13,260 nt of DNA from Bacteroidota bacterium. Its GTDB lineage: Bacteria > Bacteroidota > Bacteroidia > Chitinophagales > Chitinophagaceae. A program made the position numbers and the translations under genes. The stretch is taken from the NCBI GenBank assembly GCA_023426425.1, contig JAFAAT010000135.1, forward strand, positions 1 through 13,260, written 5' to 3'. A model generated the notes under the pieces. That model worked only from the letters and a program-made list of their open reading frames with translations. It did not search any database and was not told the DNA's origin. This document shows, in pieces, positions 1-7,488 of this stretch. Each line of letters opens with the position of its first letter. Position 1 is the stretch's first letter.

Positions 1-1886
1 GCAGTATTCACTGTGTCTCCCCAGATATCGTATGCAAACTTCTTGATACCCACTATGCCTGCAACCACCGGTCCGGAATGGATTCCCAGCCTGATATCAA
101 AAGTTCTGTTTCCTAGCAGCTTCTTCCTTTCCTCCATGAAGTTTTTCATCTCCATAGCGGCTAATACAGTCTTAGCTGCATGATCCTCCACAGCATTGGG
201 AAGTCCGCACACTGCCAGGTACGCATCACCGATGGTCTTAATCTTTTCTATCTGGTGGGAGGAAAGAATGTCATCAAATGCTTTGAAACAGGTGTCCAAC
301 TCAGTCACCAGTTCCTGTGGGGACATCTGTTCGCTGACCTTCGTAAAGTCCACAAAATCCGTAAATAGTACCGATACCTGGTCGTAATGCCTGGCCTCTG
401 TGGCTCCGGTTTGTTTCAGTTCCTCTGCCACTTCCGCTGGCAGAATGTTGCGTAGAAGCGCATCCGATTTATTCTTCTCTTCCTTAAGTTCGTCATGCTT
501 CAGCTCGAGTTCCTCTTTCTGGTGCATAACCTCTGCAGTGCGTTGCTCAACTAGTTGTTCAAGTTCTTCCTTTCTGGATTCGAGGAGGCGTTTTTTCTCC
601 TGCTCCTGCTGCAGTGCCTGGGCAGAAAGCAATTTCACTTGTTCAAGCTGGCTCTCTAGCATCTTGTTAGTGCCGGCGTTCTCGCGGGCCAGGTAAACAG
701 CCATCGAAATCGGTATACTGAGAATAGCGCCAGCCATGAGCAGAACAGCGATTACTCCACTCCAACCTGTCAACGACACAGTTGCACCACCTGAAAAGCC
801 AAGCGAGGTAAGGAATACAATGAAAGCACAAAAAAACAAAATGCCTGAACCGACTATTCGCGACCCTGGCAAGCGTTTATATATCGCCCTGGACAAGACA
901 ATGATAGCTTCTAGTATTACCGTCAGCATCAGCACCAGGTAGGCTTCACCGTCATGAAATTCGAGCCTTACCAGGCTCAGAGCAAACACAATGACTGAAG
1001 CAGCTGCAATGATCTTAAACCTTAATTTCTTGCGGGAAAACATTTCATTGATAAGCCCCGAAAACCCGATGAACGACAAACACATAAACCCACTTAACAC
1101 ATAGGTGAGGTTGAGCTTCAGTTCCACATTTTCACTTGAGTAGAGAATCCAGGTCATAACGAAGAAACCCGCCAGCGTAAACGTGAAAATGCTGAAATAA
1201 AGATGCGCTTTGTTCTTTCTCCTGTATAAAAACAGGAACAGGTGTTGGAAAGCAAATATTGCAAAGACTCCAAAGAAGAAGGTGAATATAGTGCCAAGTG
1301 ACAGCAGGGTTTCAGTTTCATTCTCTACCATGATGTCTGATCTGCCCAACTTGAAGTCAAAGCCCACTTCTTCCTGATAATCCGCCACTATTCGCTTGTA
1401 ATCATAGCTGGCATACCGAACAGCAAAAACATGGTGCCCGGTATCTGTTAGCACAAAGCTTATCAGCCGTGTTTGTGGATCCATATAGGATACACTATCG
1501 CGCGGATGTACTGTACCATTCCTGACCAAAAGTTTGCCGTCAAGATAAACCTCGGACGCACCTAAATGAGCCACACTGAATGTTAGTGGCTGATTCACAA
1601 GACTGGTATCAACGCTGAAATGATACCTGAGCCACCCAATCCCTTGGAAAGGCAGCGTTGTAGAGTCTTTACCAGCCGCACCTGTGAGCTCTGAATCTGT
1701 AATTTCCCAGTTGCTGTCTGGGAATGTTTTCGCTGCACGGTTTGTATCATCACCTGGTGCATATAACCAACCCTCCTCAAGGTATCTGCTTTTCTTAAGG
1801 CTATCACGCGTGAGCAGCTTTATCGGTATGGCAAATGTCTCAGACCAACAGAAAAGGATAAGCAGGAGGCAGATAAGGTGTTTCAT
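1..1886 (-). CDS. 7TM receptor-type class III adenylate cyclase (C-terminus beyond window)
   Basis: Predicted membrane cyclase making cAMP from ATP; 628 residues are visible and the last part lies beyond base 1. Residues 1-19 are a signal peptide. About 20-190 form a beta-rich extracellular sensor, possibly a jelly roll like those of 7TMR-DISM receptors. About 193-400 hold seven hydrophobic helices. About 400-490 are a charged coiled coil, and the cyclase domain follows from ~500. Metal-binding Asp are D510 (in LFTDFVDFT) and D554 (in KTIGDAYLAV). The purine-selecting pair is K550 and D620 (YDIWGDTVN), the adenylyl rather than guanylyl type; N627 matches the transition-state Asn, and the partner Arg falls outside the window. 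The start is the ATG directly before the signal peptide. It lies 109 bases after the acetyltransferase gene on the same strand. The ligand cannot be told from sequence. Confidence 0.93.
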   Translation of the reverse strand, partial: MKHLICLLLILFCWSETFAIPIKLLTRDSLKKSRYLEEGWLYAPGDDTNRAAKTFPDSNWEITDSELTGAAGKDSTTLPFQGIGWLRYHFSVDTSLVNQPLTFSVAHLGASEVYLDGKLLVRNGTVHPRDSVSYMDPQTRLISFVLTDTGHHVFAVRYASYDYKRIVADYQEEVGFDFKLGRSDIMVENETETLLSLGTIFTFFFGVFAIFAFQHLFLFLYRRKNKAHLYFSIFTFTLAGFFVMTWILYSSENVELKLNLTYVLSGFMCLSFIGFSGLINEMFSRKKLRFKIIAAASVIVFALSLVRLEFHDGEAYLVLMLTVILEAIIVLSRAIYKRLPGSRIVGSGILFFCAFIVFLTSLGFSGGATVSLTGWSGVIAVLLMAGAILSIPISMAVYLARENAGTNKMLESQLEQVKLLSAQALQQEQEKKRLLESRKEELEQLVEQRTAEVMHQKEELELKHDELKEEKNKSDALLRNILPAEVAEELKQTGATEARHYDQVSVLFTDFVDFTKVSEQMSPQELVTELDTCFKAFDDILSSHQIEKIKTIGDAYLAVCGLPNAVEDHAAKTVLAAMEMKNFMEERKKLLGNRTFDIRLGIHSGPVVAGIVGIKKFAYDIWGDTVNT

Positions 1887-1995
1887 CAAAGATTCAAATT
1901 GTCGTAGAATATTGGTTCACTGTCACAGATCCTGCAGGAGATTCATTCTACCCACAAGACTCAGAGAGTGATCATTTGCCGTTAAATTACAATAT

Positions 1996-2478
1996 CTAAC
2001 GATTAGTAGCATCAATATGAATAGAAAGATTTGAGATTTCCCGTTCCAGCTGGTAAAGGTGCATAGCCGGACCCCAATAATCAGGCTTGGTGAACATTAA
2101 TCTAAAACCGAACTTTTCAAAAAACCGGTACGCCAGCTGCGATGTACGCACTTCTACTAAGTTCACTCCAGCCACTTTGAGTGCTTCAAGGTGATGATCA
2201 ATGAGTAGCTTGCCCAGCCCCATTCCATGACTCCCGGGATCTACAATAAACCAGGTCAGCAGTGCTTTCTGATCTTTGATCAGGTAGCCACCGCATGCAA
2301 CGATCTCCTTCGCCCTTTCCACCACGTAAAATGTGGACACTTCACTACCGGCAAGGAATCCCATCAAATCATCATATTCGCGCGGATGGAAGAATTCCGG
2401 AGTGTTACTCAGGAACAAGTTCAGAATCGCTTCCTGATCTAAGGACCTGTAAGGCCGGAGGACGGGGACAGGATTCAT
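1996..2478 (-). CDS. GNAT-family N-acetyltransferase
   Basis: A 160-residue single-domain GNAT protein that should move an acetyl group from acetyl-CoA to an amine; the substrate is unknown. The acetyl-CoA loop is residues 84-89 (HGMGLG, fitting Q/RxxGxG/A with His in the first place), after the beta-4 strand LLTWFIVDP at 73-81. The end of the fold shows as YRFFEKFGF at 117-125, a common GNAT signature. The ATG is 2 bases after the pepT stop codon, so the two are almost certainly co-transcribed and perhaps translationally coupled. Peptide breakdown gives free amino ends as possible substrates, but that link is only inference. Confidence 0.9.
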   Translation of the reverse strand: MNPVPVLRPYRSLDQEAILNLFLSNTPEFFHPREYDDLMGFLAGSEVSTFYVVERAKEIVACGGYLIKDQKALLTWFIVDPGSHGMGLGKLLIDHHLEALKVAGVNLVEVRTSQLAYRFFEKFGFRLMFTKPDYWGPAMHLYQLEREISNLSIHIDATNR

Positions 2479-2480
2479 CT

Positions 2481-3731
2481 CTATGCCTTTTCTTCCCAGA
2501 CCTGTGCCAGATGCACCAGCATTTCCACCGATTTCTCCATGTCCTGTACGCTCACATACTCTTGTTTACTGTGGATGCCCATTTCGCCTGTAAACAGGTT
2601 GGGGCAGGGGAGACCCATGAACGACAGGCGCGAACCATCCGTTCCTCCCCTCACGCTCATTCGCGTCACCTCAAGTCCGGCACGTTGGTAGGCTAGTTCG
2701 GCATAGTCCATTACCTGAGGGTGCTTGTCCAGCACTTCCCTCATATTGCGGTATTGTTCTTTGATGATGAATTCGGTGCTTACGCCGGGGAACTCTCTTA
2801 CCGTCTCGTCAACCAATGCCCTGAGCCGCTCTTCATGCTGCGCAAGCCTGGCCGTCTCGAAGTCACGAACGATAAAAGAAACAGATGCCTTTTCCAGTAC
2901 TCCTTCTATCTGCGTGGGATGCACAAATCCTTCCATGCCCTCAGTAGTTTCGGGGCACCATTCATTCCTTGGAAGCTTGTCTACAAAAGCAGCAGCAGCT
3001 TTTATTGCACTCACCATCTTGTCTTTGGCATACCCGGGGTGCGCACTTATGCCATGAAATACAACAGTAACACCATCAGCAGAAAAAGTTTCTCCTTCCA
3101 GGTGACCACGCTCTCCACCATCAAGCGTATAGCCAAAGCTGGCGCCAAGTTTCTTCATATCCACTGCCTGCACCCCTCTGCCAATTTCTTCATCTGGTGT
3201 AAACAGTATCCTGATCTTTCCATGTTTTATCTCCGGATGCTGCACCAGGTAATTTGCCAGGTCCATAATCACTGCAACACCCGCCTTGTCGTCCGCACCC
3301 AGTAGGGTGGTGCCAGAAGCGGTAATAATATCATCACCAATGCGCTCTTTCAGGTAGGGGTGGTCCTTGGTGCTGATCACCACAGTAGGATCATCAGGCA
3401 ATACAATATCCGAACCGTCGTAGTTCATATGCAGGATAGGCATCACGCCTGTACCGCTGCAGTCTGGCGCAGTGTCTACATGCGAACAATAACAAAGCAC
3501 AGGCACAGCCTTATCAGTGGTGGCAGGTATTGTGGCATATACATATCCATGCTCATCCAGCTCAGCGTCCGGTATACCCATAGCATGAAGCTCTTCCACC
3601 AGCAACCGGCTCAGGTCTTTCTGCTTCTCAGTAGATGGCTGTGACTCTGATGCAGGATCACTTTGGGTGTCGATCTGCGCGTATTTCATAAAGCGGTTGG
3701 CAACGGTATGTTGATATCCTGGAAGACTCAT
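2481..3731 (-). CDS. pepT: Peptidase T (tripeptide aminopeptidase, M20B)
   Basis: Cytoplasmic two-zinc aminopeptidase that removes the N-terminal residue of tripeptides. At 416 residues it has the normal family length (about 410). Zinc ligands and catalytic residues are all present: H84 and D86 in HVDTAPD, bridging D147 in LLGADDKAG, the Glu pair 181-182 in TPDEEIGRG, D204 in YTLDGG, and H387 in GIHSKQEYV. The dimer-contact segment ISAHPG lies at 228-233, and RGGTDGSRLS at 361-370 is the substrate-binding loop. There is no signal peptide. It is the first gene of a two-gene unit with the acetyltransferase and has a recognisable Bacteroidota promoter just upstream. Confidence 0.97.
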   Translation of the reverse strand: MSLPGYQHTVANRFMKYAQIDTQSDPASESQPSTEKQKDLSRLLVEELHAMGIPDAELDEHGYVYATIPATTDKAVPVLCYCSHVDTAPDCSGTGVMPILHMNYDGSDIVLPDDPTVVISTKDHPYLKERIGDDIITASGTTLLGADDKAGVAVIMDLANYLVQHPEIKHGKIRILFTPDEEIGRGVQAVDMKKLGASFGYTLDGGERGHLEGETFSADGVTVVFHGISAHPGYAKDKMVSAIKAAAAFVDKLPRNEWCPETTEGMEGFVHPTQIEGVLEKASVSFIVRDFETARLAQHEERLRALVDETVREFPGVSTEFIIKEQYRNMREVLDKHPQVMDYAELAYQRAGLEVTRMSVRGGTDGSRLSFMGLPCPNLFTGEMGIHSKQEYVSVQDMEKSVEMLVHLAQVWEEKA

Positions 3732-3745
3732 AAGCTATATATTTG

Positions 3746-3774
3746 TAAAGGTAATTGTGCTCTTGCGGCCACAA
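3746..3774 (-). promoter_or_regulatory. Bacteroidota-type promoter for pepT
   Basis: On the minus strand TTG (3772-3774) is followed after 18 bases by TACCTTTA (3746-3753), matching the TTG-N19-TAnnTTTG consensus in five of six fixed -7 bases. The ATG is 14 bases downstream of the -7 box, so the leader would be very short. No Shine-Dalgarno sequence is seen, as is usual in this phylum. Confidence 0.4.
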
Positions 3775-3830
3775 TAATAGGAAGTTTGGACCGGGGGAGC
3801 AATAGATGTAGTATGTATACGTGTCAATAG

Positions 3831-3938
3831 GTCGGGCTACTCAGTTACCATTACCGGAAAACTATCATCTTCCAATTCTACGACGGTAACGCTCATTTAG
3901 TCGACTATGTGGATTACCATCAAACATGTGAGTTATGA
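3831..3938 (+). pseudogene. HigB-type toxin remnant (C-terminal tail only)
   Basis: The frame ending in TGA at 3936-3938 reads TIIFQFYDGNAHLVDYVDYH from 3861 to 3920. This matches the characteristic end of HigB/RelE-like mRNA interferases, which close with a pattern like R-I-T-F-x-F-x-(D/N)-G-(D/N)-A-x-x-(V/L)-x-Y-x-D-Y-H. The stop overlaps the antitoxin ATG by 4 bases (ATGA), a usual higBA arrangement. The same frame meets TAG at 3828-3830, so only 35 codons are open and no start fits; a whole toxin needs about 90. A second frame at 3814-3834 reads CIRVNRS, which resembles the strand before this tail and suggests a frameshift, though this is weak. The remaining ~60 residues of a HigB are absent before pepT. 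The toxin is almost certainly dead. Confidence 0.7.
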
Positions 3939-4249
3939 TTAAAAGAGAAATGCCCCCCACTCATCCAGGCGAAGTTTTAAAGGAGATATACCTTGAGCCT
4001 CTTGGTATCTCTGTGACTGAGCTCGCAGGCAACATCGGTGTGGCGAGACGCACAGTGTCTTTAATTATCAAAGGCCATTCAGGGATCAGTGCGGAAATGG
4101 CTTTACGCCTTTCCAAGGCCTTCAATACTACTCCTGAACTCTGGCTGAATCTTCAGCGGTCACATGATCTCTGGTACGCGAGTCAAAAGGTATCATTGGA
4201 AGCCATTCGCCATTTTACGCAGAACAGGAATTCAGGAAAGGACAGGTAA
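3935..4249 (+). CDS. higA: HigA-family antitoxin (XRE-type HTH), orphaned
   Basis: A 104-residue DNA-binding antitoxin of the HigA type, which normally binds HigB and represses its own operon. The family opening is clear: PPTHPGEVLKE at 7-17 followed by YLEPLGIS. The helix-turn-helix covers about 25-48, with recognition helix VARRTVSLIIKG. Helices typical of the family follow (ISAEMALRLSKAFNTTPELWLNLQ, about 51-74). The ATG overlaps the TGA of the toxin remnant, so this start is fixed by context. The frame is intact while the toxin is not, so it may persist as a solitary regulator or be drifting. No clear promoter is seen. Confidence 0.93.
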   Translation: MIKREMPPTHPGEVLKEIYLEPLGISVTELAGNIGVARRTVSLIIKGHSGISAEMALRLSKAFNTTPELWLNLQRSHDLWYASQKVSLEAIRHFTQNRNSGKDR

Positions 4250-4337
4250 TACTAGCATTTGCTACTGGCGCTTTCAAACTACGCCATTTCTATGAATGAA
4301 TATACAAGCGCAATACAGTAGTTTCACCTGAGGAAGT

Positions 4338-5312
4338 ATGGTTACAAAAGCCATGATCAGGTTCAGCCAATTAATTTCAGATGCAGATCTCCGAACGAAG
4401 AAAATCGTCTTTGTTGGGCTGGCGGTTCTTTGTCTCCTGCCCTTCGTTTCTCCACCATTAGCCCTGTTGATGGGTTTGATTGTTGCCAACCTGATGGGTA
4501 ACCCCTTAGCTGCACAGACTGCAATAGTTTCAAAATTACTCCTGCAAATTTCGGTGGTGGGACTTGGGTTCGGCATGAACGTGTTTAGCGCTATCAAAGC
4601 CGGTAGCCAGGGTTTGCTAGTTACAGTGTTTACTATTTTAGGTACCCTGTTGGCCGGGTATCTGATTGGCCAAATGCTCAGGGTCGACAAGAACACCACA
4701 CATCTGGTTTCGTCTGGTACTGCAATCTGCGGAGGAAGTGCCATCGCCGCAGTTGCACCGGTAATCAATGCAAGCCGGGAACAAATTTCAGTGGCACTAG
4801 GTGCGGTATTCATCCTAAACGCCCTCGCTCTTATCATTTTCCCATTCCTGGGTCAGGCATTCAACTTGAGCCAGGTGCAGTTCGGCATGTGGAGCGCCAT
4901 TGCCATTCATGATACAAGCTCAGTAGTGGGAGCAACTTCCAGTTATGGCCCTCAGGCCTTGGAAGTGGCAACCACAATTAAACTTGCACGTGCTCTCTGG
5001 ATTATACCAGTTTCCCTGGCTTTCGGGTTTATCTACAGGAAACAATCAGGTAAGGTCAAAATACCATGGTTTATTGGCTTCTTTATGCTGGCCATGATCC
5101 TAAACACTTACTTTACACCTGTTCAGTTGCTATCGCCCTATCTCGTAACTCTCGCGAAGGCTGGTCTAACCCTGACGTTGTTCCTGATCGGGTCCAGTCT
5201 CACTATTTCCCAGCTGCGCACCGTCGGCATCAGACCGTTTATTCTAGCAGTAAGTCTTTGGCTGATTATTTCCGTCGCTTCACTGGGTGTAGTGATGTGT
5301 ACACTTGATTGA
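4338..5312 (+). CDS. YeiH/YeeE-type UPF0324 (PSE family) integral membrane protein
   Basis: A polytopic inner-membrane protein of 324 residues with about ten hydrophobic segments, assigned to the putative sulfate exporter family that includes E. coli YeiH. Family signatures are clear: GTAICGGSAIAAVAPV at 127-142, AIHDTSSVVGA at 189-199 and KLARALWIIP at 215-224. The transport role is putative for the whole family. Length is normal. AGGAAG lies six bases before the ATG at 4338; an in-frame ATG at 4353 is an alternative that would remove five residues. It lies 88 bases after higA on the same strand, with no functional tie that I can see. No sulfur-metabolism genes are nearby. Confidence 0.9.
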   Translation: MVTKAMIRFSQLISDADLRTKKIVFVGLAVLCLLPFVSPPLALLMGLIVANLMGNPLAAQTAIVSKLLLQISVVGLGFGMNVFSAIKAGSQGLLVTVFTILGTLLAGYLIGQMLRVDKNTTHLVSSGTAICGGSAIAAVAPVINASREQISVALGAVFILNALALIIFPFLGQAFNLSQVQFGMWSAIAIHDTSSVVGATSSYGPQALEVATTIKLARALWIIPVSLAFGFIYRKQSGKVKIPWFIGFFMLAMILNTYFTPVQLLSPYLVTLAKAGLTLTLFLIGSSLTISQLRTVGIRPFILAVSLWLIISVASLGVVMCTLD

Positions 5313-5426
5313 TTAGGGACAACTGTCTGCAGAGCCACTTTGGTCAGGCCTTTCTTCAAAATGTCAGTTGTAACAAACTACCTGTCCCGCCAATCCTGGA
5401 TTGCCCTTATAATTCTCAGAGTTAAA

Positions 5427-5451
5427 TGCCTGCCTGCCGCTCAGGCAGGCA
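5427..5451. repeat. Perfect 10-bp hairpin TGCCTGCCTG / CAGGCAGGCA between convergent genes
   Basis: Arms 5427-5436 and 5442-5451 pair perfectly around a five-base loop (CCGCT). It lies between the yeiH-like gene (plus) and the secreted-protein gene (minus), so it could end transcription from both sides. Neither side has a T-run, so a dispersed palindromic repeat is just as likely. The rest of 5313-5538 holds nothing I can assign. Confidence 0.6.
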
Positions 5452-5538
5452 ACAATACTTGTATCGGTAAAATGTATTGCTACTACATGCAGCTATTGCG
5501 CCATTTAAACGACCGGTTTTATCAGGCAGAAAACAGTT

Positions 5539-6093
5539 TTAATATGCTCTAATCACAGATTTACGATAACACGATGTTGTATCATACATAGCGTTCTCGC
5601 ACTTTCGATAATAGTCCTGATAAGCCCTATTTAAGTCGTACCCTTCGATAGCTACATTATGAAAAATGTTATCTTTCATCTTTTTAAGCGTTGCTTTCTT
5701 TGTGCTGGGCACATTCCCACCACCAAGTAATACATGATTAAAAAAATCAGAAAAATCATTATTTCTAAACCCTGATAAGCGATAGAAATTTTTATCACTG
5801 AAGTTGTAAGCAATCACATAATCACATTTACAAATCGGAGAAATGGAAGTGATTTTAAAAATGATGCAGTCACGAAGTCCTTTTAGCTGCAAAACAGTCG
5901 AGCTATAATTTTCAATAATCTTTTCAAAGCTGCTGTATTCGATGCTAATACTAAAGTTTGTAACATCTGCATGTACAAACATGATGGCTCGCATCTGTAC
6001 CGTATCAATGCTAGTGGTTGCTTTAGCTGGTTTTCCATTGTACCACATGCTAATCAAAAATAAAAGTAAGATTAGAACTTTCTCTCTATTCAT
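5539..6093 (-). CDS. Small secreted protein of unknown function, candidate RHS-tip immunity protein
   Basis: I do not recognise a family. The 184-residue product begins with a Sec signal peptide (MNREKVLILLLFLISMWY...), with likely cleavage near AKA-TT at about 25, so it should act in the periplasm or outside. The mature part is mixed alpha/beta with six Cys (about residues 75-178), including a CKC pair near 88-90, which could form disulfides; its C-terminal third is basic and Tyr-rich. The ATG overlaps the stop of the RHS tip frame by 4 bases (ATGA), so the two are translationally coupled. That is where polymorphic toxin loci keep their immunity gene, and a secreted protein would suit a toxin acting outside the cytoplasm. 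The DNA is A/T-rich compared with flanking genes (21 of 60 bases are G/C at 5701-5760), a sign of transfer. The immunity role is inference. Confidence 0.75.
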   Translation of the reverse strand: MNREKVLILLLFLISMWYNGKPAKATTSIDTVQMRAIMFVHADVTNFSISIEYSSFEKIIENYSSTVLQLKGLRDCIIFKITSISPICKCDYVIAYNFSDKNFYRLSGFRNNDFSDFFNHVLLGGGNVPSTKKATLKKMKDNIFHNVAIEGYDLNRAYQDYYRKCENAMYDTTSCYRKSVIRAY

Positions 6094-6899
6094 TTTTCGC
6101 TGCGCTTGTTTTCATAGTTTTCAATTTCATAGTTTATAGCATGTTCTTCACCATTACTCCTACCTCCGTCAATATGACCTAACGCGTGTACCATTGTACC
6201 TGTCATACTTATTACTTTAACAATATCATTAACCTTGACTACCTGCAGTCGTATTTTCACGAAATCGTTATTCTTGTCTGGGTTCCCCAGTCGCGCACTA
6301 ATTCCTTCTGTAGTTCTTTGGCCTGTAGGGAAACCCCGACTATCTAGCATTAAAATTGGGTCATTTTGGGCACTGACATTAATATCAATCACTCCTCTGC
6401 CGAATGGATCAAACTTATCCCATTCAGCATATAATTGAGGATTTACATTTTGAAAATCCTGCAATACACTATTTACTATTGCTTCGAACTCTACTTCTTG
6501 GTTGTATCGGGAAAAAGCGTTGTCGAATTTTTTCTGTGCGGCGGTCAAATTACTCTTCAATGTCTTATACTCTTTAAAAGCCTCTCTATCGATTTTCTTC
6601 AGCCCTTTTAAGTCATCCTTCGACATGCCAGCATATTTGTTTAATGCTGCTTTAGCATTGTCCAGTTCGTTAGAGGCAGCGTCCATGTCTTTCTTAGCTG
6701 CCTCCTTTCGTGCAGTATGAACATTCACAAAATCATCTCCCATCGGGTCTTTATTCCATATCGGGTTACCGCCAAATACAGCATACGGACTTTCCCACGG
6801 TCTAATTACGGGATCCCTGTTCCATCTTCTACCAAGCCTCGTATCATATTCCCAAAACAACGCAGTGTTGTGATTTCCAATACCTGCGATTTCGTTCAC
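6090..6899 (-). CDS. RHS core end plus C-terminal toxin tip with degenerate zincin motif
   Basis: Residues 1-54, counted from the GTG at 6899, are the end of an RHS repeat-associated core: YDTRLGRRWNRDPV, then SPYAVFGGNPIWNKDPMGD. Upstream in the same frame is PYRFGFNGQEK, so the GTG is an arbitrary boundary rather than a true start. After the core comes a variable tip: a Lys/Ala-rich helical or coiled-coil stretch (about 60-135), then a domain ending in MVHALGHIDGG (236-246) and GEEHAINYE (250-258). This resembles the HExxH...E pattern of metallopeptidase tips (M91-like) seen on RHS proteins, but the catalytic Glu is Ala239 (GCG at 6183-6185). The stop overlaps the next gene by 4 bases. Together with the upstream frameshift and missing body, this is probably a relic or an orphan tip module. 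Confidence 0.8.
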   Translation of the reverse strand: MNEIAGIGNHNTALFWEYDTRLGRRWNRDPVIRPWESPYAVFGGNPIWNKDPMGDDFVNVHTARKEAAKKDMDAASNELDNAKAALNKYAGMSKDDLKGLKKIDREAFKEYKTLKSNLTAAQKKFDNAFSRYNQEVEFEAIVNSVLQDFQNVNPQLYAEWDKFDPFGRGVIDINVSAQNDPILMLDSRGFPTGQRTTEGISARLGNPDKNNDFVKIRLQVVKVNDIVKVISMTGTMVHALGHIDGGRSNGEEHAINYEIENYENKRSEK

Positions 6900-7042
6900 C
6901 TTCTCCTGTCCGTTGAACCCAAACCTGTACGGATCATCAATATCATCACAAACCGTAACCGCCTTATTATAAAGATCATAAACGATCTCCCCTACCCGAA
7001 CCGTCCCTATCGTCGCCGTCTCTATCTCCGCCTCGTCATCTA

Positions 7043-7267
7043 CTAAGATAATCTTTTAATAGCCGATGTAGTGGGCGTAAAATACAACCTGTACTCACCT
7101 CGCGTCGACACATCCCTCCTCGTCAGCTCATAATCCACACCTTCCTCCTGCTCCTCCGTGATGCTGATCCTGAACTCCGCAGATATTCCGTCAATATCCA
7201 CCATCACCTCATGCTCCGCACCTGCATTTACTTCCAGGCTGCCATAGCCACCATGATACGTTGTAAC
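7043..7267 (-). pseudogene. Upstream fragment of the RHS gene, frameshifted against the tip
   Basis: The frame from 7267 to a TAG at 7043-7045 reads YHGGYGSLEVNAGAEHEV..., ending EYRLYFTPTTSAIK. This looks like the surface domain that often precedes the RHS core in Bacteroidota. The tip frame is open from just after a TAA at 7056-7058 and continues IILVDDEAEIE...GEIVYDLYNKAV into FGFNGQEK. Adding one A to the four-A run (minus strand of 7054-7057) joins the two frames smoothly as ...SAIKKIILVDDE... . Upstream the fragment ends at a TAG (7268-7270) next to the tRNA terminator, so the thousand or more residues of a normal RHS protein, its secretion signal and its promoter are all gone. Confidence 0.75.
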
Positions 7268-7273
7268 CTAAAT

Positions 7274-7307
7274 AAAAAATCCCCTGAAAGGCGCACCAGA
7301 CAAGGGA
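7274..7307 (-). terminator. Intrinsic terminator of tRNA-Lys
   Basis: On the minus strand TCCCTTG (7301-7307) pairs with CAGGGGA (7280-7286), seven pairs including one G-T, around a 14-base loop, and is followed at once by six T (7274-7279). It starts 15 bases beyond the tRNA 3' end. Confidence 0.75.
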
Positions 7308-7321
7308 CTGTTTTTCTTCTG

Positions 7322-7394
<73 letters not shown>

Positions 7395-7407
7395 GTTTTT
7401 CGAAGCG

Positions 7408-7439
7408 CAAATATACAGGTTGCTTCGGTAAATTCCACA
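7408..7439 (-). promoter_or_regulatory. Promoter of tRNA-Lys
   Basis: On the minus strand TGTGG (7435-7439, close to the -33 TTTGG) is followed after 19 bases by TATATTTG (7408-7415), a perfect match to the TAnnTTTG -7 box of the Bacteroidota primary sigma factor. The mature tRNA begins 14 bases beyond the -7 box. Confidence 0.7.
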
Positions 7440-7488
7440 GATTCACCGGTTTGGCATAGTATTTCTCTGCATTCCCTTAAACTTCGCT

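Noticed and set aside
2721..3305. 194-codon frame on the plus strand
   Set aside because: Antisense to pepT, which has all catalytic residues.
4274..4837. 187-codon frame on the minus strand
   Set aside because: Antisense to the yeiH-like gene, whose family motifs are unmistakable; no coding signs of its own.
5340..5552. 70-codon frame on the plus strand
   Set aside because: Passes through the 5427-5451 hairpin and into the next gene's end; no domain or start signal.
6717..7046. 109-codon frame on the plus strand
   Set aside because: Antisense to the RHS core end, which carries recognisable RHS motifs in the other direction.
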